This document shows positions 13,747 to 21,624 of a DNA stretch of 31,341 nucleotides, piece after piece (within the stretch, counting starts at the first letter, position 1; each line of letters begins with the position of its first letter). The notes below the pieces were generated by a model. That model was not told where the DNA came from and ran no database searches. It worked only from the letters and a program-made list of their open reading frames with translations. The stretch comes from CALFMR01 sp035550595 (GTDB lineage: Bacteria; Acidobacteriota; Vicinamibacteria; Vicinamibacterales; SCN-69-37). Location of the stretch: NCBI GenBank assembly GCA_035550595.1, contig DASZOV010000128.1, positions 1-31,341 on the forward strand. The letters are read 5' to 3'. A program made the position numbers and the translations under genes.

Positions 13747-14346
13747 TCAGTCGAGCGGCCGCAGCCAGAGCTGCGTGCGGGGCGAACCGGTGGCCACGGC
13801 CCACTCACGTGAATTCTGGGTCGCGGTCCGCAGTTCGCCATGCGCGATGCGTAGGAACTTCTCCACGGGATCGGCCGGGGCGTAGCTCCATGGCCGTTCG
13901 AGCGGCGCCAGCAGATCTTTCGCCTGCGCGGCCTCGACCTGACCGAAGGGCTGCCCGAACCGCTTCTTCGCCTGCGCGTTCAACTCGTCCAACCCGACTT
14001 GATAGACGGCTTGTCGCTCACGCGGCGATTGGCTGAGCAGAAAATCCAGGAACGCCGCGGCGTGGCACTCGTCGGCGCCCGGATTGCCGCCCATGGGCGG
14101 CATCAGGATCGTCCCGAGCTTCTCGAGCGCGGCGAACTGGTCGGCCGTGAAGAACGCCGGCACGTACTCGCCGACATCGTCGGCGACGCCGTATTTCAGC
14201 GGATCGGTCTGGGGCGCCGGCGCGCCGAAACCGCCCGGGCCGCCACCGCGACGACCACGACCGGCGGGCGCCGGTTGCTGTGCGGCCAGCGGCGCGACGG
14301 CCGCCGGCACGGTCGCGAGCGTGAGGATGAATTTGCGCCGTTCCAC
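13747..14346 (-). CDS. Gluconate 2-dehydrogenase subunit 3-like protein with Tat signal
   Basis: A 199-aa protein starting at GTG 14346. The first residues, ERRKFILTLATVPAAVAPLA, form a twin-arginine signal; a Gly/Arg/Pro-rich linker follows (~30-48), then the subunit-3-type domain with FFTADQFAALEKLGTILMPP, DECHAAAFLDFLL and a Trp-containing C-terminus. In the family this small subunit carries the GMC flavoprotein across the membrane and stabilises it. The GTG is 7 nt after the predicted -10 (TATGAT 14358-14353), so the mRNA is probably leaderless; a longer frame upstream to 14610 overlaps the ADOP gene and is not coding-like. The palindrome at 14397-14409 lies upstream. Confidence 0.88.
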   Translation of the reverse strand: MERRKFILTLATVPAAVAPLAAQQPAPAGRGRRGGGPGGFGAPAPQTDPLKYGVADDVGEYVPAFFTADQFAALEKLGTILMPPMGGNPGADECHAAAFLDFLLSQSPRERQAVYQVGLDELNAQAKKRFGQPFGQVEAAQAKDLLAPLERPWSYAPADPVEKFLRIAHGELRTATQNSREWAVATGSPRTQLWLRPLD

Positions 14347-14352
14347 GCGCGC

Positions 14353-14381
14353 ATCATAGGCACGGCGTCGTGTATTTGCAA
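14353..14381 (-). promoter_or_regulatory. Promoter of the GMC dehydrogenase operon
   Basis: On the minus strand TTGCAA (14381-14376), 17 bp, TATGAT (14358-14353), with the GTG start 7 nt after the -10. The sequence TTGCAAATAC at the -35 is identical to that before TonB receptor 2 (17640-17649), and in both cases a palindrome ends exactly 15 bp upstream. Confidence 0.75.
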
Positions 14382-14391
14382 GCGCCTGCTG

Positions 14392-14409
14392 GACAGCCTG
14401 TCTGACAGC
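14392..14409. promoter_or_regulatory. CTGTCTGACAG palindrome upstream of the GMC operon promoter
   Basis: CCTGTCTGACAGC at 14397-14409 has the same core as the copies at 5419 and 10927. An extra GACAG half-site begins at 14392, 12 bp from the GACAG in the palindrome (14404), the same 12-bp step seen at 10934/10946. Confidence 0.65.
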
Positions 14410-14441
14410 TAGGCACGCTCGATGACGCTGCCCGAGCGCCG

Positions 14442-17051
14442 CTACTCCACGCGCAGCGCGATCGTCGGGGTGAGGCGCGTCGCGCGGCGCGCCGGCAGCC
14501 ACGCCGCGACGACGACCACGGCCGTCATGACGAGTGCCGCCAGAATCAACGAGAGCGGATCGGCCGGGCGGATGCCGTAGAGCCAGCTCGTTACCGTCTT
14601 CGACAACCACGCCGCGCCCGCAAGTCCCAACACCGCGCCGGTTCCTGCAGCGGCCGCCGCGTCCCGCGTCACCAGGCGCGCCACGTCACCCGCCGTCGCG
14701 CCGATCGCCAGACGGATCGCGATCTCGCGCGTCCGCCGCGCGGCCACGAATCCGACGACGCCGAGAATACCCGCCGCCGTGACGCCGGCGGCCGCGACGG
14801 CGAAGAACACGACGAGGAGCGTCGCAAACGATCGGTCGTTGACCGACTGCATCAGTCGTGCGCGCAGCGTGTCGCTGCCCTGAATGGCGACGCCTGGCGC
14901 CGCCGCGCGGATCTCGCGCTCGAGCGTCGTCGCGAATGCAGGCGAGGGATCGGTCGCGCGCACGACGAAGTTGACCCAACTGAAGAGCGGCGTGCCGGGC
15001 GTCCCGATCGGCACGTAGACGGTCGGTCGCGGCGGCTCGTCGAAGGCGGTCGTGTAGAGATCCTTCACGACGCCCACGATGACGAACGTGCCGGTGCCGG
15101 CGACGATCGTGTGCCCGACCGGCGACCGGCCATCGCAGCACGCTTCGGCGAACGACTGTGACACGGCGATCGCGCGGCCGCCGTCAGCCGCCGATGGCAG
15201 CCGGCCGGCCACGAGCCGCGCCCCGGCTGCCTGAAAGAAATCCGCGCTCACCTGCCGCGGACCGCCAGGGATCTGGCGGCCATCGAGCACGAGCGCCTTG
15301 CCCACACCCATCGCACGGAGGCCGTCGACGAGCGATCCGGGAGATGCGGCCGCGTGGGCCACGCCCGGTAGCGCGCCGAGCCGAGCGATCGTCGCGTCGA
15401 TCGCTGGTGCGAGCGCGTCCGGCGACCCGTGATACACGGCCGAAACCGCGAGCGTGTCGCCGTCATACCCGGGATCCTGCGCGAGCAGGTTGACGTACGA
15501 GCGGCCAAAGAGCATCGCGCCGGCGACGAGGATCACGGCAACGGCCGTCTCGGCGGCGGTCATGAGGAAACGCAACGCTCGCAGACTGCGCGTCTCGAGT
15601 GCCGACGTTTGACTGACGAGCGCGAGTGGTGTCACGCGCCACGCGGCCCATGCAGGCGCGAGACCGGCGCCCATGACGAACGCGCCTGCCGCGCACGCCG
15701 CAATGACGACACGCCAGGTCAGCGCGGGCGCGCCGAGTGAGGTGTACTGCGCGGGGATCACGAGGGCGGCCGCGGCGAGCGCCGTGTTGGCGACGGCAAG
15801 GCCCGCGGCGACGCCGACAGCGGTCAGCAGTCCGAGTTCGACGAACACCAGCCGGACGATGTCGATGCCGCGCGCGCCGAGCGCTTCGCGAGCAGCGATC
15901 TCGCGCGTCCGTGACGCGCCGCGCGTGAGGAGCAGATTGGCGACGTTCGTCGCACAAACAAGGAGGATGAGCGCGCCGGCGCCGAGCGCCCCGAGTGCGA
16001 GTGGCCGCACGCGCTCGGTCAACAGCGTGCCGAGCGGCGATGCGGCGACCACGGCGCCCGTCGCGGGCATGCCGCCGCCAGCGGGCTGCGCTCCTGTCGA
16101 GAGCGCGGCCTCGACCATCGCCGGCGTCACGCCGGCACGCAGGCGTGCAAGCGGCGACATGACGCTCGTGTAGCTGTAGCCACCGTTAGGCAGAACGCGC
16201 AGATTGGTAATCAGCCCGTCGGCCAACGGCACGTAGCCGCCAGCGCTCGTCGCCGATCGTCCGTTCGGATCGAGGAATGATGCCGGCAACACGGCCGCCA
16301 CCCGATACCGTCCCGCCTCGTCGTCGGCTCGCGACAGGAGCGCGCCGATGGGCGATACGTGTCCATCGCCGAACAGACGACGCGCGGTGTCCGCGGTCAG
16401 GATGACGGGCGTTTCGGCCGCCGGCGACATTGGACGCCAGTCGGCTGGCATCGAAACCGGTACGCCGATGAGATCGAAGAAGTTGGCGGACACCGCGCGC
16501 AGCCGCAGTGGCATCTCCCCCATCGGCGCCGACACGAGCGGCAGCGTCACAGGACCATCGGCGGCGACGCCATCGAACAGATCGCGCCGCGACTGCCAGT
16601 CGCTGAGTCGCGGCACGTTCTCCGGTGTGCGCGTACGGAGCAAGAGCCGGACGAGCGTGTTCGGATCGCGATACGGCAGCGGACGCAGCAGGTACGGATC
16701 GGCGAGCGCGAACATCGCCGAGACGAGACCGATGCCGAGCGCGAGCACCGCGACGGTGGCGAGCGCCGCGGCCGGACGCGCGCGGATCGCGCGCCAGGCA
16801 TGAATGACGTCCGCTCGCAGTTTGTCCATGACCGTCCTCGAGGACGCCGGCTCCGCAGGCGACCGGCGACGATACGCCGCGGCAACCGACACGCCTTCGC
16901 GAACCAGCCATAGTTCCGCGCCGACGCGGCCGTGGCGACGCACCTGTTCATCGAACTCTTCGAGCAGATCGCCGAGCACCGGCGCGCTCCGCTCGCGCGG
17001 CACGTGTCGGCCAACGATCCGCTCGACGATGGGCCAGAGGGCCGGCGTCAC
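14442..17051 (-). CDS. ADOP-type ABC transporter permease (MacB/FtsX family, no ATPase nearby)
   Basis: An 869-aa protein. Residues ~1-75 are the permease-prefix region typical of acidobacterial duplicated orphan permeases (VLGDLLEEFDEQVRRHG). A first TM segment is at ~93-117 (AALATVAVLALGIGLVSAMFALA), followed by a MacB-like periplasmic domain, an FtsX block around 350-470 (LILLVCATNVANLLLTRGASRTREIA and LGARG), a second TM and periplasmic half, and a final FtsX block (VGFVAARRTREIAIRLAIGA) with four closing TM segments. The GTG start overlaps the PadR stop by 4 bp (GTGA), indicating translational coupling. MacB-like permeases usually pump or mechanically transmit with an ATPase; none is encoded here, which is typical of ADOPs. 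Confidence 0.93.
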   Translation of the reverse strand: MTPALWPIVERIVGRHVPRERSAPVLGDLLEEFDEQVRRHGRVGAELWLVREGVSVAAAYRRRSPAEPASSRTVMDKLRADVIHAWRAIRARPAAALATVAVLALGIGLVSAMFALADPYLLRPLPYRDPNTLVRLLLRTRTPENVPRLSDWQSRRDLFDGVAADGPVTLPLVSAPMGEMPLRLRAVSANFFDLIGVPVSMPADWRPMSPAAETPVILTADTARRLFGDGHVSPIGALLSRADDEAGRYRVAAVLPASFLDPNGRSATSAGGYVPLADGLITNLRVLPNGGYSYTSVMSPLARLRAGVTPAMVEAALSTGAQPAGGGMPATGAVVAASPLGTLLTERVRPLALGALGAGALILLVCATNVANLLLTRGASRTREIAAREALGARGIDIVRLVFVELGLLTAVGVAAGLAVANTALAAAALVIPAQYTSLGAPALTWRVVIAACAAGAFVMGAGLAPAWAAWRVTPLALVSQTSALETRSLRALRFLMTAAETAVAVILVAGAMLFGRSYVNLLAQDPGYDGDTLAVSAVYHGSPDALAPAIDATIARLGALPGVAHAAASPGSLVDGLRAMGVGKALVLDGRQIPGGPRQVSADFFQAAGARLVAGRLPSAADGGRAIAVSQSFAEACCDGRSPVGHTIVAGTGTFVIVGVVKDLYTTAFDEPPRPTVYVPIGTPGTPLFSWVNFVVRATDPSPAFATTLEREIRAAAPGVAIQGSDTLRARLMQSVNDRSFATLLVVFFAVAAAGVTAAGILGVVGFVAARRTREIAIRLAIGATAGDVARLVTRDAAAAAGTGAVLGLAGAAWLSKTVTSWLYGIRPADPLSLILAALVMTAVVVVAAWLPARRATRLTPTIALRVE

Positions 17052-17383
17052 GAGAGATCGCCGAGCAGCGGCTCGAGACCTTTGTGCATTCGCGCGAAGA
17101 GCGCGACTGACTGCTTCACGGCTTTGACGCCCGCGGCGGTCACGCGGAACAACCGCCGCGGCCGGCCGCCGCGACTCGCAGTTCCCGCCTCCAGCTTCGA
17201 CGCGAGCAGGCCTTTGTCCTCGAGCCGATCGAGCGTGATGTACACGGCCCCGCGCGCGGCCCGACGACCGGATCGTTCTTCAATCTCTGTGCGGATGGCG
17301 GATCCGAACGCGCCGCCTTGCAGGTGCAGCACGGCCATGAGCACGACGACTTCGAATTCGCCGAGGGGAGAGGACGACGTCAT
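17048..17383 (-). CDS. PadR family transcriptional regulator
   Basis: A 111-aa protein when begun at ATG 17383 (MTSSSPLGEFEVVVLMAVLHL). The winged-helix domain includes GAFGSAIRTEIEERSGRRAARGAVY, TLDRLEDKGLL and a PRRLFRVTAAG beta-wing, the PadR pattern. The frame extends upstream to 17419, but the strong promoter at 17419-17390 places the transcription start at the chosen ATG. It is the first gene of a two-gene operon with the ADOP permease and, as is common for this pairing, probably represses it and itself through the palindrome at 17386-17396. Confidence 0.92.
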   Translation of the reverse strand: MTSSSPLGEFEVVVLMAVLHLQGGAFGSAIRTEIEERSGRRAARGAVYITLDRLEDKGLLASKLEAGTASRGGRPRRLFRVTAAGVKAVKQSVALFARMHKGLEPLLGDLS

Positions 17384-17385
17384 AC

Positions 17386-17419
17386 CTACAATGTAGACAC
17401 TCGAGAGAGCGCACGTCAA
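17386..17419 (-). promoter_or_regulatory. PadR-ADOP promoter with overlapping CTACATTGTAG palindrome
   Basis: On the minus strand TTGACG (17419-17414), 18 bp, TACATT (17395-17390), with ATG 17383 7 nt after the -10. The 11-bp palindrome CTACATTGTAG (17396-17386) covers the -10 box, so a bound dimer would block RNA polymerase. PadR is the obvious candidate ligand. Confidence 0.7.
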
Positions 17420-17437
17420 CGGCGGTCGGCGCTCCTG

Positions 17438-17560
17438 TCGGTTCCGGGGTTCCGGGTTCCGGGGTTCAAGGTTCTGCTCGCGAGAGTGGGTGCCGGGGTT
17501 CTGGTTCGGGCGCGGCCTTCGGCGCGCGGGGTTCCAGGTTCGGTGGGGCGGCTTTCAGCG
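17438..17560. repeat. Degenerate GGGTTCC heptad repeat tract
   Basis: Repeated units close to GGGTTCC or GGTTCCG lie in near-tandem at about 17438-17475 (GGTTCCGGGGTTCCGGGTTC and onward), with looser copies at ~17498-17510 and ~17529-17545. No plausible gene overlaps the 17420-17611 interval between the PadR promoter and the palindrome upstream of TonB receptor 2. The heptad period recalls the AT-richer AAGTTCG family elsewhere in the window. Confidence 0.6.
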
Positions 17561-17611
17561 CGCGGGGGTTTCGGGCGTGCGCGGAGGGCTCGTTTCGACG
17601 TCCGTCCTCAA

Positions 17612-17624
17612 CCTATCCGATAGG
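17612..17624. promoter_or_regulatory. CCTATCCGATAGG palindrome upstream of TonB receptor 2
   Basis: A perfect 6+1+6 palindrome that differs from CCTGTCAGACAGG by a symmetric G-to-A / C-to-T swap and the centre base. It ends exactly 15 bp upstream of a TTGCAAATAC -35 region, the same geometry as the GMC operon site. It is probably bound by the same or a paralogous regulator. Confidence 0.6.
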
Positions 17625-17639
17625 CATTTTTACCGACGA

Positions 17640-17669
17640 TTGCAAATACCTCGATCCTTCGCCTACCAT
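17640..17669 (+). promoter_or_regulatory. Promoter of TonB receptor 2
   Basis: TTGCAA (17640-17645), 18 bp, TACCAT (17664-17669). The predicted start is near 17676, giving a leader of about 160 nt. The leader contains a CGGCGCA/TGCGCCG stem near 17752-17775 and a CGTACC/GGTACG stem near 17785-17815 just before the ribosome-binding site. Confidence 0.6.
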
Positions 17670-17836
17670 GCCCTCCCTCAGTTCCGGTTTACCGACGACG
17701 GGCCATGCGCTGGGGGGCGCGAGGTCCGGCGGCGGAAGGGGTCGTTCGGCAGCGGCGCACGTCTTCATGCGCCGTCTCACTCGTACCTGCCGCCAGCCAG
17801 CAGGGGGTACGAACGTGCAGTGAAGAGGAGAACGCA

Positions 17837-20800
17837 ATGACTGTCCATTTGCGGAAGACGGCATGGACTGCGGCTCTCGTCTTGTGCGGACTTCTGATCG
17901 TCGCCACCGGGACGTCCTGGGCGCAGGCCACGGGCACCGTCACCGGCACGATCAAAGACGCGCAAGGCGGCGTCATGCCGGGCGCCACGGTCACGCTCAC
18001 CAGCGCGACGCGCGGCACGAGCATCGACGTGCAGACCAATCTCAACGGCGACTTTCAGTTCCCGAACGTCGCCGCCGACACGTACACGATCAAAGTGACG
18101 ATGAGCGGGTTCAATGCGCTCGAGCGGCCGAACGTCGCGGTCAGTCCGGGCGACCGCGTGACCGTCGGCACGCTGACGATTCAGATCGGCACGATGACCG
18201 ACACGGTCACCGTGTCGGGCGAAGCGCCGGTCATCCAGGCGGCGAGCGGTGAGCGCTCGTCGACGATCGAAACCCAGTCGGTCGCGAACCTGCCGGTGTC
18301 CAACCGCAACTGGCGAACGCTCGTGTCGCTCGTGCCCGGGATGAGCGGCGAGAGCCGCCTCGGCAGCCCGGGAATCGCCAGCAACCTCATGGTGGATGGC
18401 GTCGTCGTTGTCGACACGGGGTGCAATTGCCGAATGATGGACACGATGGTCGAGACCATCGCGGAGGTGAAGGTCCTGACGTCGGGTTATCAGGCCGAAT
18501 ACGGTCGCGCGAGCGGTGCGCAGATCACGGCCGTGACCAAGAGCGGCACCAATCGCTTCCACGGCTCGCTCTACGACGTCGAACGCAATTCCGATTGGAA
18601 CTCGAACAGTTGGCAGAACGAGCAGAACCACATCCCGAAGGCGGTGTCGAAACAGCGCGACTGGGGCTACACGATTGGCGGTCCGATCGGGAAGCCCGGC
18701 GGCGACAACAAGCTGTTCTTCTTCTACGGGCACGAATATCAGCCGCGGACGAGTGGCGGCAACGTGCGGCGGTTCCGCGTCCCGACGGCGCTCGAGCGGG
18801 CCGGTGATTTCTCCCAGTCGACCGACCAGAACGGCGATCCGGCCACCGCGATCTACGACTTCCAGAGCGGCCTGCCGAGGAGTCAGTGCGTGCAGGGCGG
18901 TCCGACGGCGGCCTGCTTCCAGGACGGCGGCGTGCTCGGGCGCATCCCGCAGAACCGTCTCTATCCCATCGGCCAGAACGTTCTGAACCTGTGGCCGATG
19001 CCGAACACGCAGGGCCTCGATTACAACTACGAGAACACGGCGCCCGAGGACAACCGCATGAACTCGCAGGCGACCGTGCGCGTCGACTACCAGGTGTCGT
19101 CGCGGCTCCGGATCTCGGCCAAGTACGCGGGCCAGTTCTCGACGGTTCGGCCGCTGGAGGGATCGATTCCCGGCTTCAACGACACGCTGGACAGCAAGCC
19201 GTTCATGCACAATCCGTCGGCCACCGTGGACTTCACGGTGAACCCGACGACGTTCATCGAGGTGACCTACGGGTACATCCAGAACACGCTCGGCCGTCCG
19301 TTCGTCAACCCGGCCTCGAACCGCTGCAACGTCGGTCTGTGCGACATCCCACTGCTCTTCCCGGATGCGGGGCTGATCGATTCGAATCTCTACGACTACT
19401 CAGTGCTCGAGGACATCGACGCGCCGATGCTCGCGAACGGCCGGATCATGCTGCCGCCGACCTTCTCGTTCGGCAACCGCATCTCGAATCAGCCGCCGAG
19501 CCTGCCCTTCCCGTCCGATCGGCTCGGCGTCATCAACCTGAACCGCACGAACAACTGGGTCGGCAGCGTGACGAAGCTCGTCGGCAACCACACGTTCAAG
19601 TCGGGCTTCTACTGGTACGACGCCTACAAGGCCGAGAACCTGGGCATCTCGGGCTCGGGACAGTTCCAGGGCCAGATCGACTTCAGCAACGACTCGAACA
19701 ACCCGCTCGACACGGGCTTCGGGTACGCGAACGCCGTCCTCGGGATCTTCGACGCGTACTCGCAGCAGTCCAAGTTCATCCAGGGCGAGCACCGGTACAG
19801 GAACATCGAGGCCTACGTGCAGGACAACTGGAGGATGACGTCGCGGTTCACGCTCGACTACGGCGTCCGCTTCGTGCACGAGCAACCGCAGTACGACACG
19901 CTCCTGCAGGCGTCCAACTGGTTCGTCGACAAGTGGTCGGCGGCTGATGCGCCGGCGCTGTTCGTTCCCGGCTGCGCGCTGCAGCAGAATCCCTGCCCCG
20001 CGGCGAGCCGCGTCGCCGTCAACCCGCTCACCGGTGCGTCGCTCGGCGCGAACACGGCGTCGGCCATCGGCACGCTCGTGCCCGACTCGGGCAACGTCGT
20101 GAACGGCGTGATTCAGGCCGGACAGGGCATCGCCAAGGAGAACTACACGTGGCCAGCTCTTGTCGTGGGCCCGCGTATCGGCGGCGCCTACGACGTCAGC
20201 GGCGACCAGCGCCTCGTGCTCCGCGGCAGCTTCGGTCTGTTCTACGATCGGCCCGAGGGCAACACGACGTCGAACCAGATCGGCAACCCGCCGAACTCGA
20301 CCGCGACGACGGTCCGCTACGGCACGCTCGCGGACATCGGCGGCGCGGGACTGGCGACGCAGGCGCCACCGTCTCTCATCATCTTCAAGTACGACTCGGA
20401 CATCCCGACGTCGATGCAGTGGAACGCGGGCGCGCAGTTCGCGCTGCCATGGGCCTCGGCGCTCGACGTCTCCTATGTCGGGTCGCACGGCTACAACCTG
20501 CTCAACCCGAGCGGGCAACAGATCGATCTCAACGCGCCGGATTTCGGGGCGGCCTACCTACCGGAGAATCAGGATCCCACCCTCGCGGCGTCCGCCAACG
20601 GATCGAGCGCGCTCACGACCGACCTGCTGCGGCCGTATCCAGGCTTCGGCAAGATCGGACAGCAATGGGACCGATTCTGGAACACGTTCCATTCGATCCA
20701 GACGTCGCTCAACCGCCGATTCGTGGGCGGGTTGTCCTTCGCGGTGAACTACACGCTGACGCTCGACCAGCGCGGCACGAACACGCTCAATTCGGTGAAC

Positions 20801-21535
20801 GGCCTCAGGCTCGTCCACCATGCCGACGGCACCTACTCGGATGATCCGTCATGGGCCCAGGCCGAAGCCCTGCTCTCGAACAACGGCCTGCGCCGCCACA
20901 TCATCCAGAGCAACTTCACCTGGGATCTGCCCGATGTGTGGCAGGACGCCTCGGGTGGCAAGAAGATCGTCGGCCTCGTGCTGAACGACTGGATGTTGTC
21001 GGGCGTGTTCACGGCCGGTTCCGGGAACCCGTACTCGATCAACTACCAGTATCAGACCGGCGGTTCGAACGTGAACCTGACCGGCTCGCCGAGCTATGCG
21101 GCGCGCACCGTGATCGTGCCGGGCGTCGACATGGGCAGCGGCTGTTCGGACAACCAGTACGCGCAGTTCAACGTGAACGCGTTCGCGGGTCCGCTGCCAG
21201 GCAGCACGGGCCTCGAGTCCGGTCAGAACTACCTGGTCGGCTGCCCGAACCACACGCTCGACCTCACGCTCATCCGCAACTTCCGGCTGGGCGGCGGCCG
21301 GGCGATTCAGGTCCGCGCCGACGCGTTCAACGCATTCAACGTGCTCGTCTACAACGGCCGGCAGACGACCTTGCAGCTCGTCAGCCCGACGAACCAGACG
21401 GTGCGCAACGCGCAGTACAACGCGGACGGCTCGGTGAGCTCGTCGCGCCTTCAACCGAACCAGGCCGGCTTCGGCGCGGTCACCGGCGCGCAGGCGATGC
21501 GGAGCATGCAGCTCCAGGTTCGATTCGTGTTCTGA
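17837..21535 (+). CDS. TonB-dependent receptor 2 with carboxypeptidase-regulatory-like N-terminus (Oar-like)
   Basis: A 1232-aa outer-membrane protein from ATG 17837, with AAGAGGAG 6 nt upstream and a signal peptide at 1-31 (ALVLCGLLIVATGTSWAQ). Residues ~32-120 are the carboxypeptidase-like regulatory sandwich (GTVTGTIKDAQGGVMPGATV, NGDFQFPNVAADTYTIKV); the plug follows with NLMVDGVVVVDTGCNCRM, VKVLTSGYQAEYGRASGAQI and TKSGTNRFHGSLYDVERN; the barrel ends in LQVRFVF with a terminal Phe. It is clearly paralogous to receptor 1, with many shared segments along its whole length. A TIM-barrel enzyme gene follows after 89 bp and is likely part of the same transcription unit. Confidence 0.95.
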   Translation: MTVHLRKTAWTAALVLCGLLIVATGTSWAQATGTVTGTIKDAQGGVMPGATVTLTSATRGTSIDVQTNLNGDFQFPNVAADTYTIKVTMSGFNALERPNVAVSPGDRVTVGTLTIQIGTMTDTVTVSGEAPVIQAASGERSSTIETQSVANLPVSNRNWRTLVSLVPGMSGESRLGSPGIASNLMVDGVVVVDTGCNCRMMDTMVETIAEVKVLTSGYQAEYGRASGAQITAVTKSGTNRFHGSLYDVERNSDWNSNSWQNEQNHIPKAVSKQRDWGYTIGGPIGKPGGDNKLFFFYGHEYQPRTSGGNVRRFRVPTALERAGDFSQSTDQNGDPATAIYDFQSGLPRSQCVQGGPTAACFQDGGVLGRIPQNRLYPIGQNVLNLWPMPNTQGLDYNYENTAPEDNRMNSQATVRVDYQVSSRLRISAKYAGQFSTVRPLEGSIPGFNDTLDSKPFMHNPSATVDFTVNPTTFIEVTYGYIQNTLGRPFVNPASNRCNVGLCDIPLLFPDAGLIDSNLYDYSVLEDIDAPMLANGRIMLPPTFSFGNRISNQPPSLPFPSDRLGVINLNRTNNWVGSVTKLVGNHTFKSGFYWYDAYKAENLGISGSGQFQGQIDFSNDSNNPLDTGFGYANAVLGIFDAYSQQSKFIQGEHRYRNIEAYVQDNWRMTSRFTLDYGVRFVHEQPQYDTLLQASNWFVDKWSAADAPALFVPGCALQQNPCPAASRVAVNPLTGASLGANTASAIGTLVPDSGNVVNGVIQAGQGIAKENYTWPALVVGPRIGGAYDVSGDQRLVLRGSFGLFYDRPEGNTTSNQIGNPPNSTATTVRYGTLADIGGAGLATQAPPSLIIFKYDSDIPTSMQWNAGAQFALPWASALDVSYVGSHGYNLLNPSGQQIDLNAPDFGAAYLPENQDPTLAASANGSSALTTDLLRPYPGFGKIGQQWDRFWNTFHSIQTSLNRRFVGGLSFAVNYTLTLDQRGTNTLNSVNGLRLVHHADGTYSDDPSWAQAEALLSNNGLRRHIIQSNFTWDLPDVWQDASGGKKIVGLVLNDWMLSGVFTAGSGNPYSINYQYQTGGSNVNLTGSPSYAARTVIVPGVDMGSGCSDNQYAQFNVNAFAGPLPGSTGLESGQNYLVGCPNHTLDLTLIRNFRLGGGRAIQVRADAFNAFNVLVYNGRQTTLQLVSPTNQTVRNAQYNADGSVSSSRLQPNQAGFGAVTGAQAMRSMQLQVRFVF

Positions 21536-21542
21536 CGTCATG

Positions 21543-21573
21543 CACCTGGGCGGTCCGCTGGGCCGCCCAGGTG
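21543..21573 (+). other. Intercistronic hairpin between TonB receptor 2 and the TIM-barrel gene
   Basis: CACCTGGGCGG (21543-21553) and CCGCCCAGGTG (21563-21573) form a perfect 11-bp stem with a 9-nt loop. It has no U-tract, so it is more likely an mRNA-processing, stability or attenuation element than a full terminator. It begins 7 bp after the receptor stop. Confidence 0.65.
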
Positions 21574-21624
21574 AGGCAGCCGATCGCCGATGCTCATGTC
21601 GGCACCATCTCTCGGAGGTCATCA

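Noticed and set aside
21543..21573. True terminator separating TonB receptor 2 from the TIM-barrel gene
   Set aside because: A strong stem but no U-tract, and no new promoter visible before 21625; recorded as an intercistronic hairpin.
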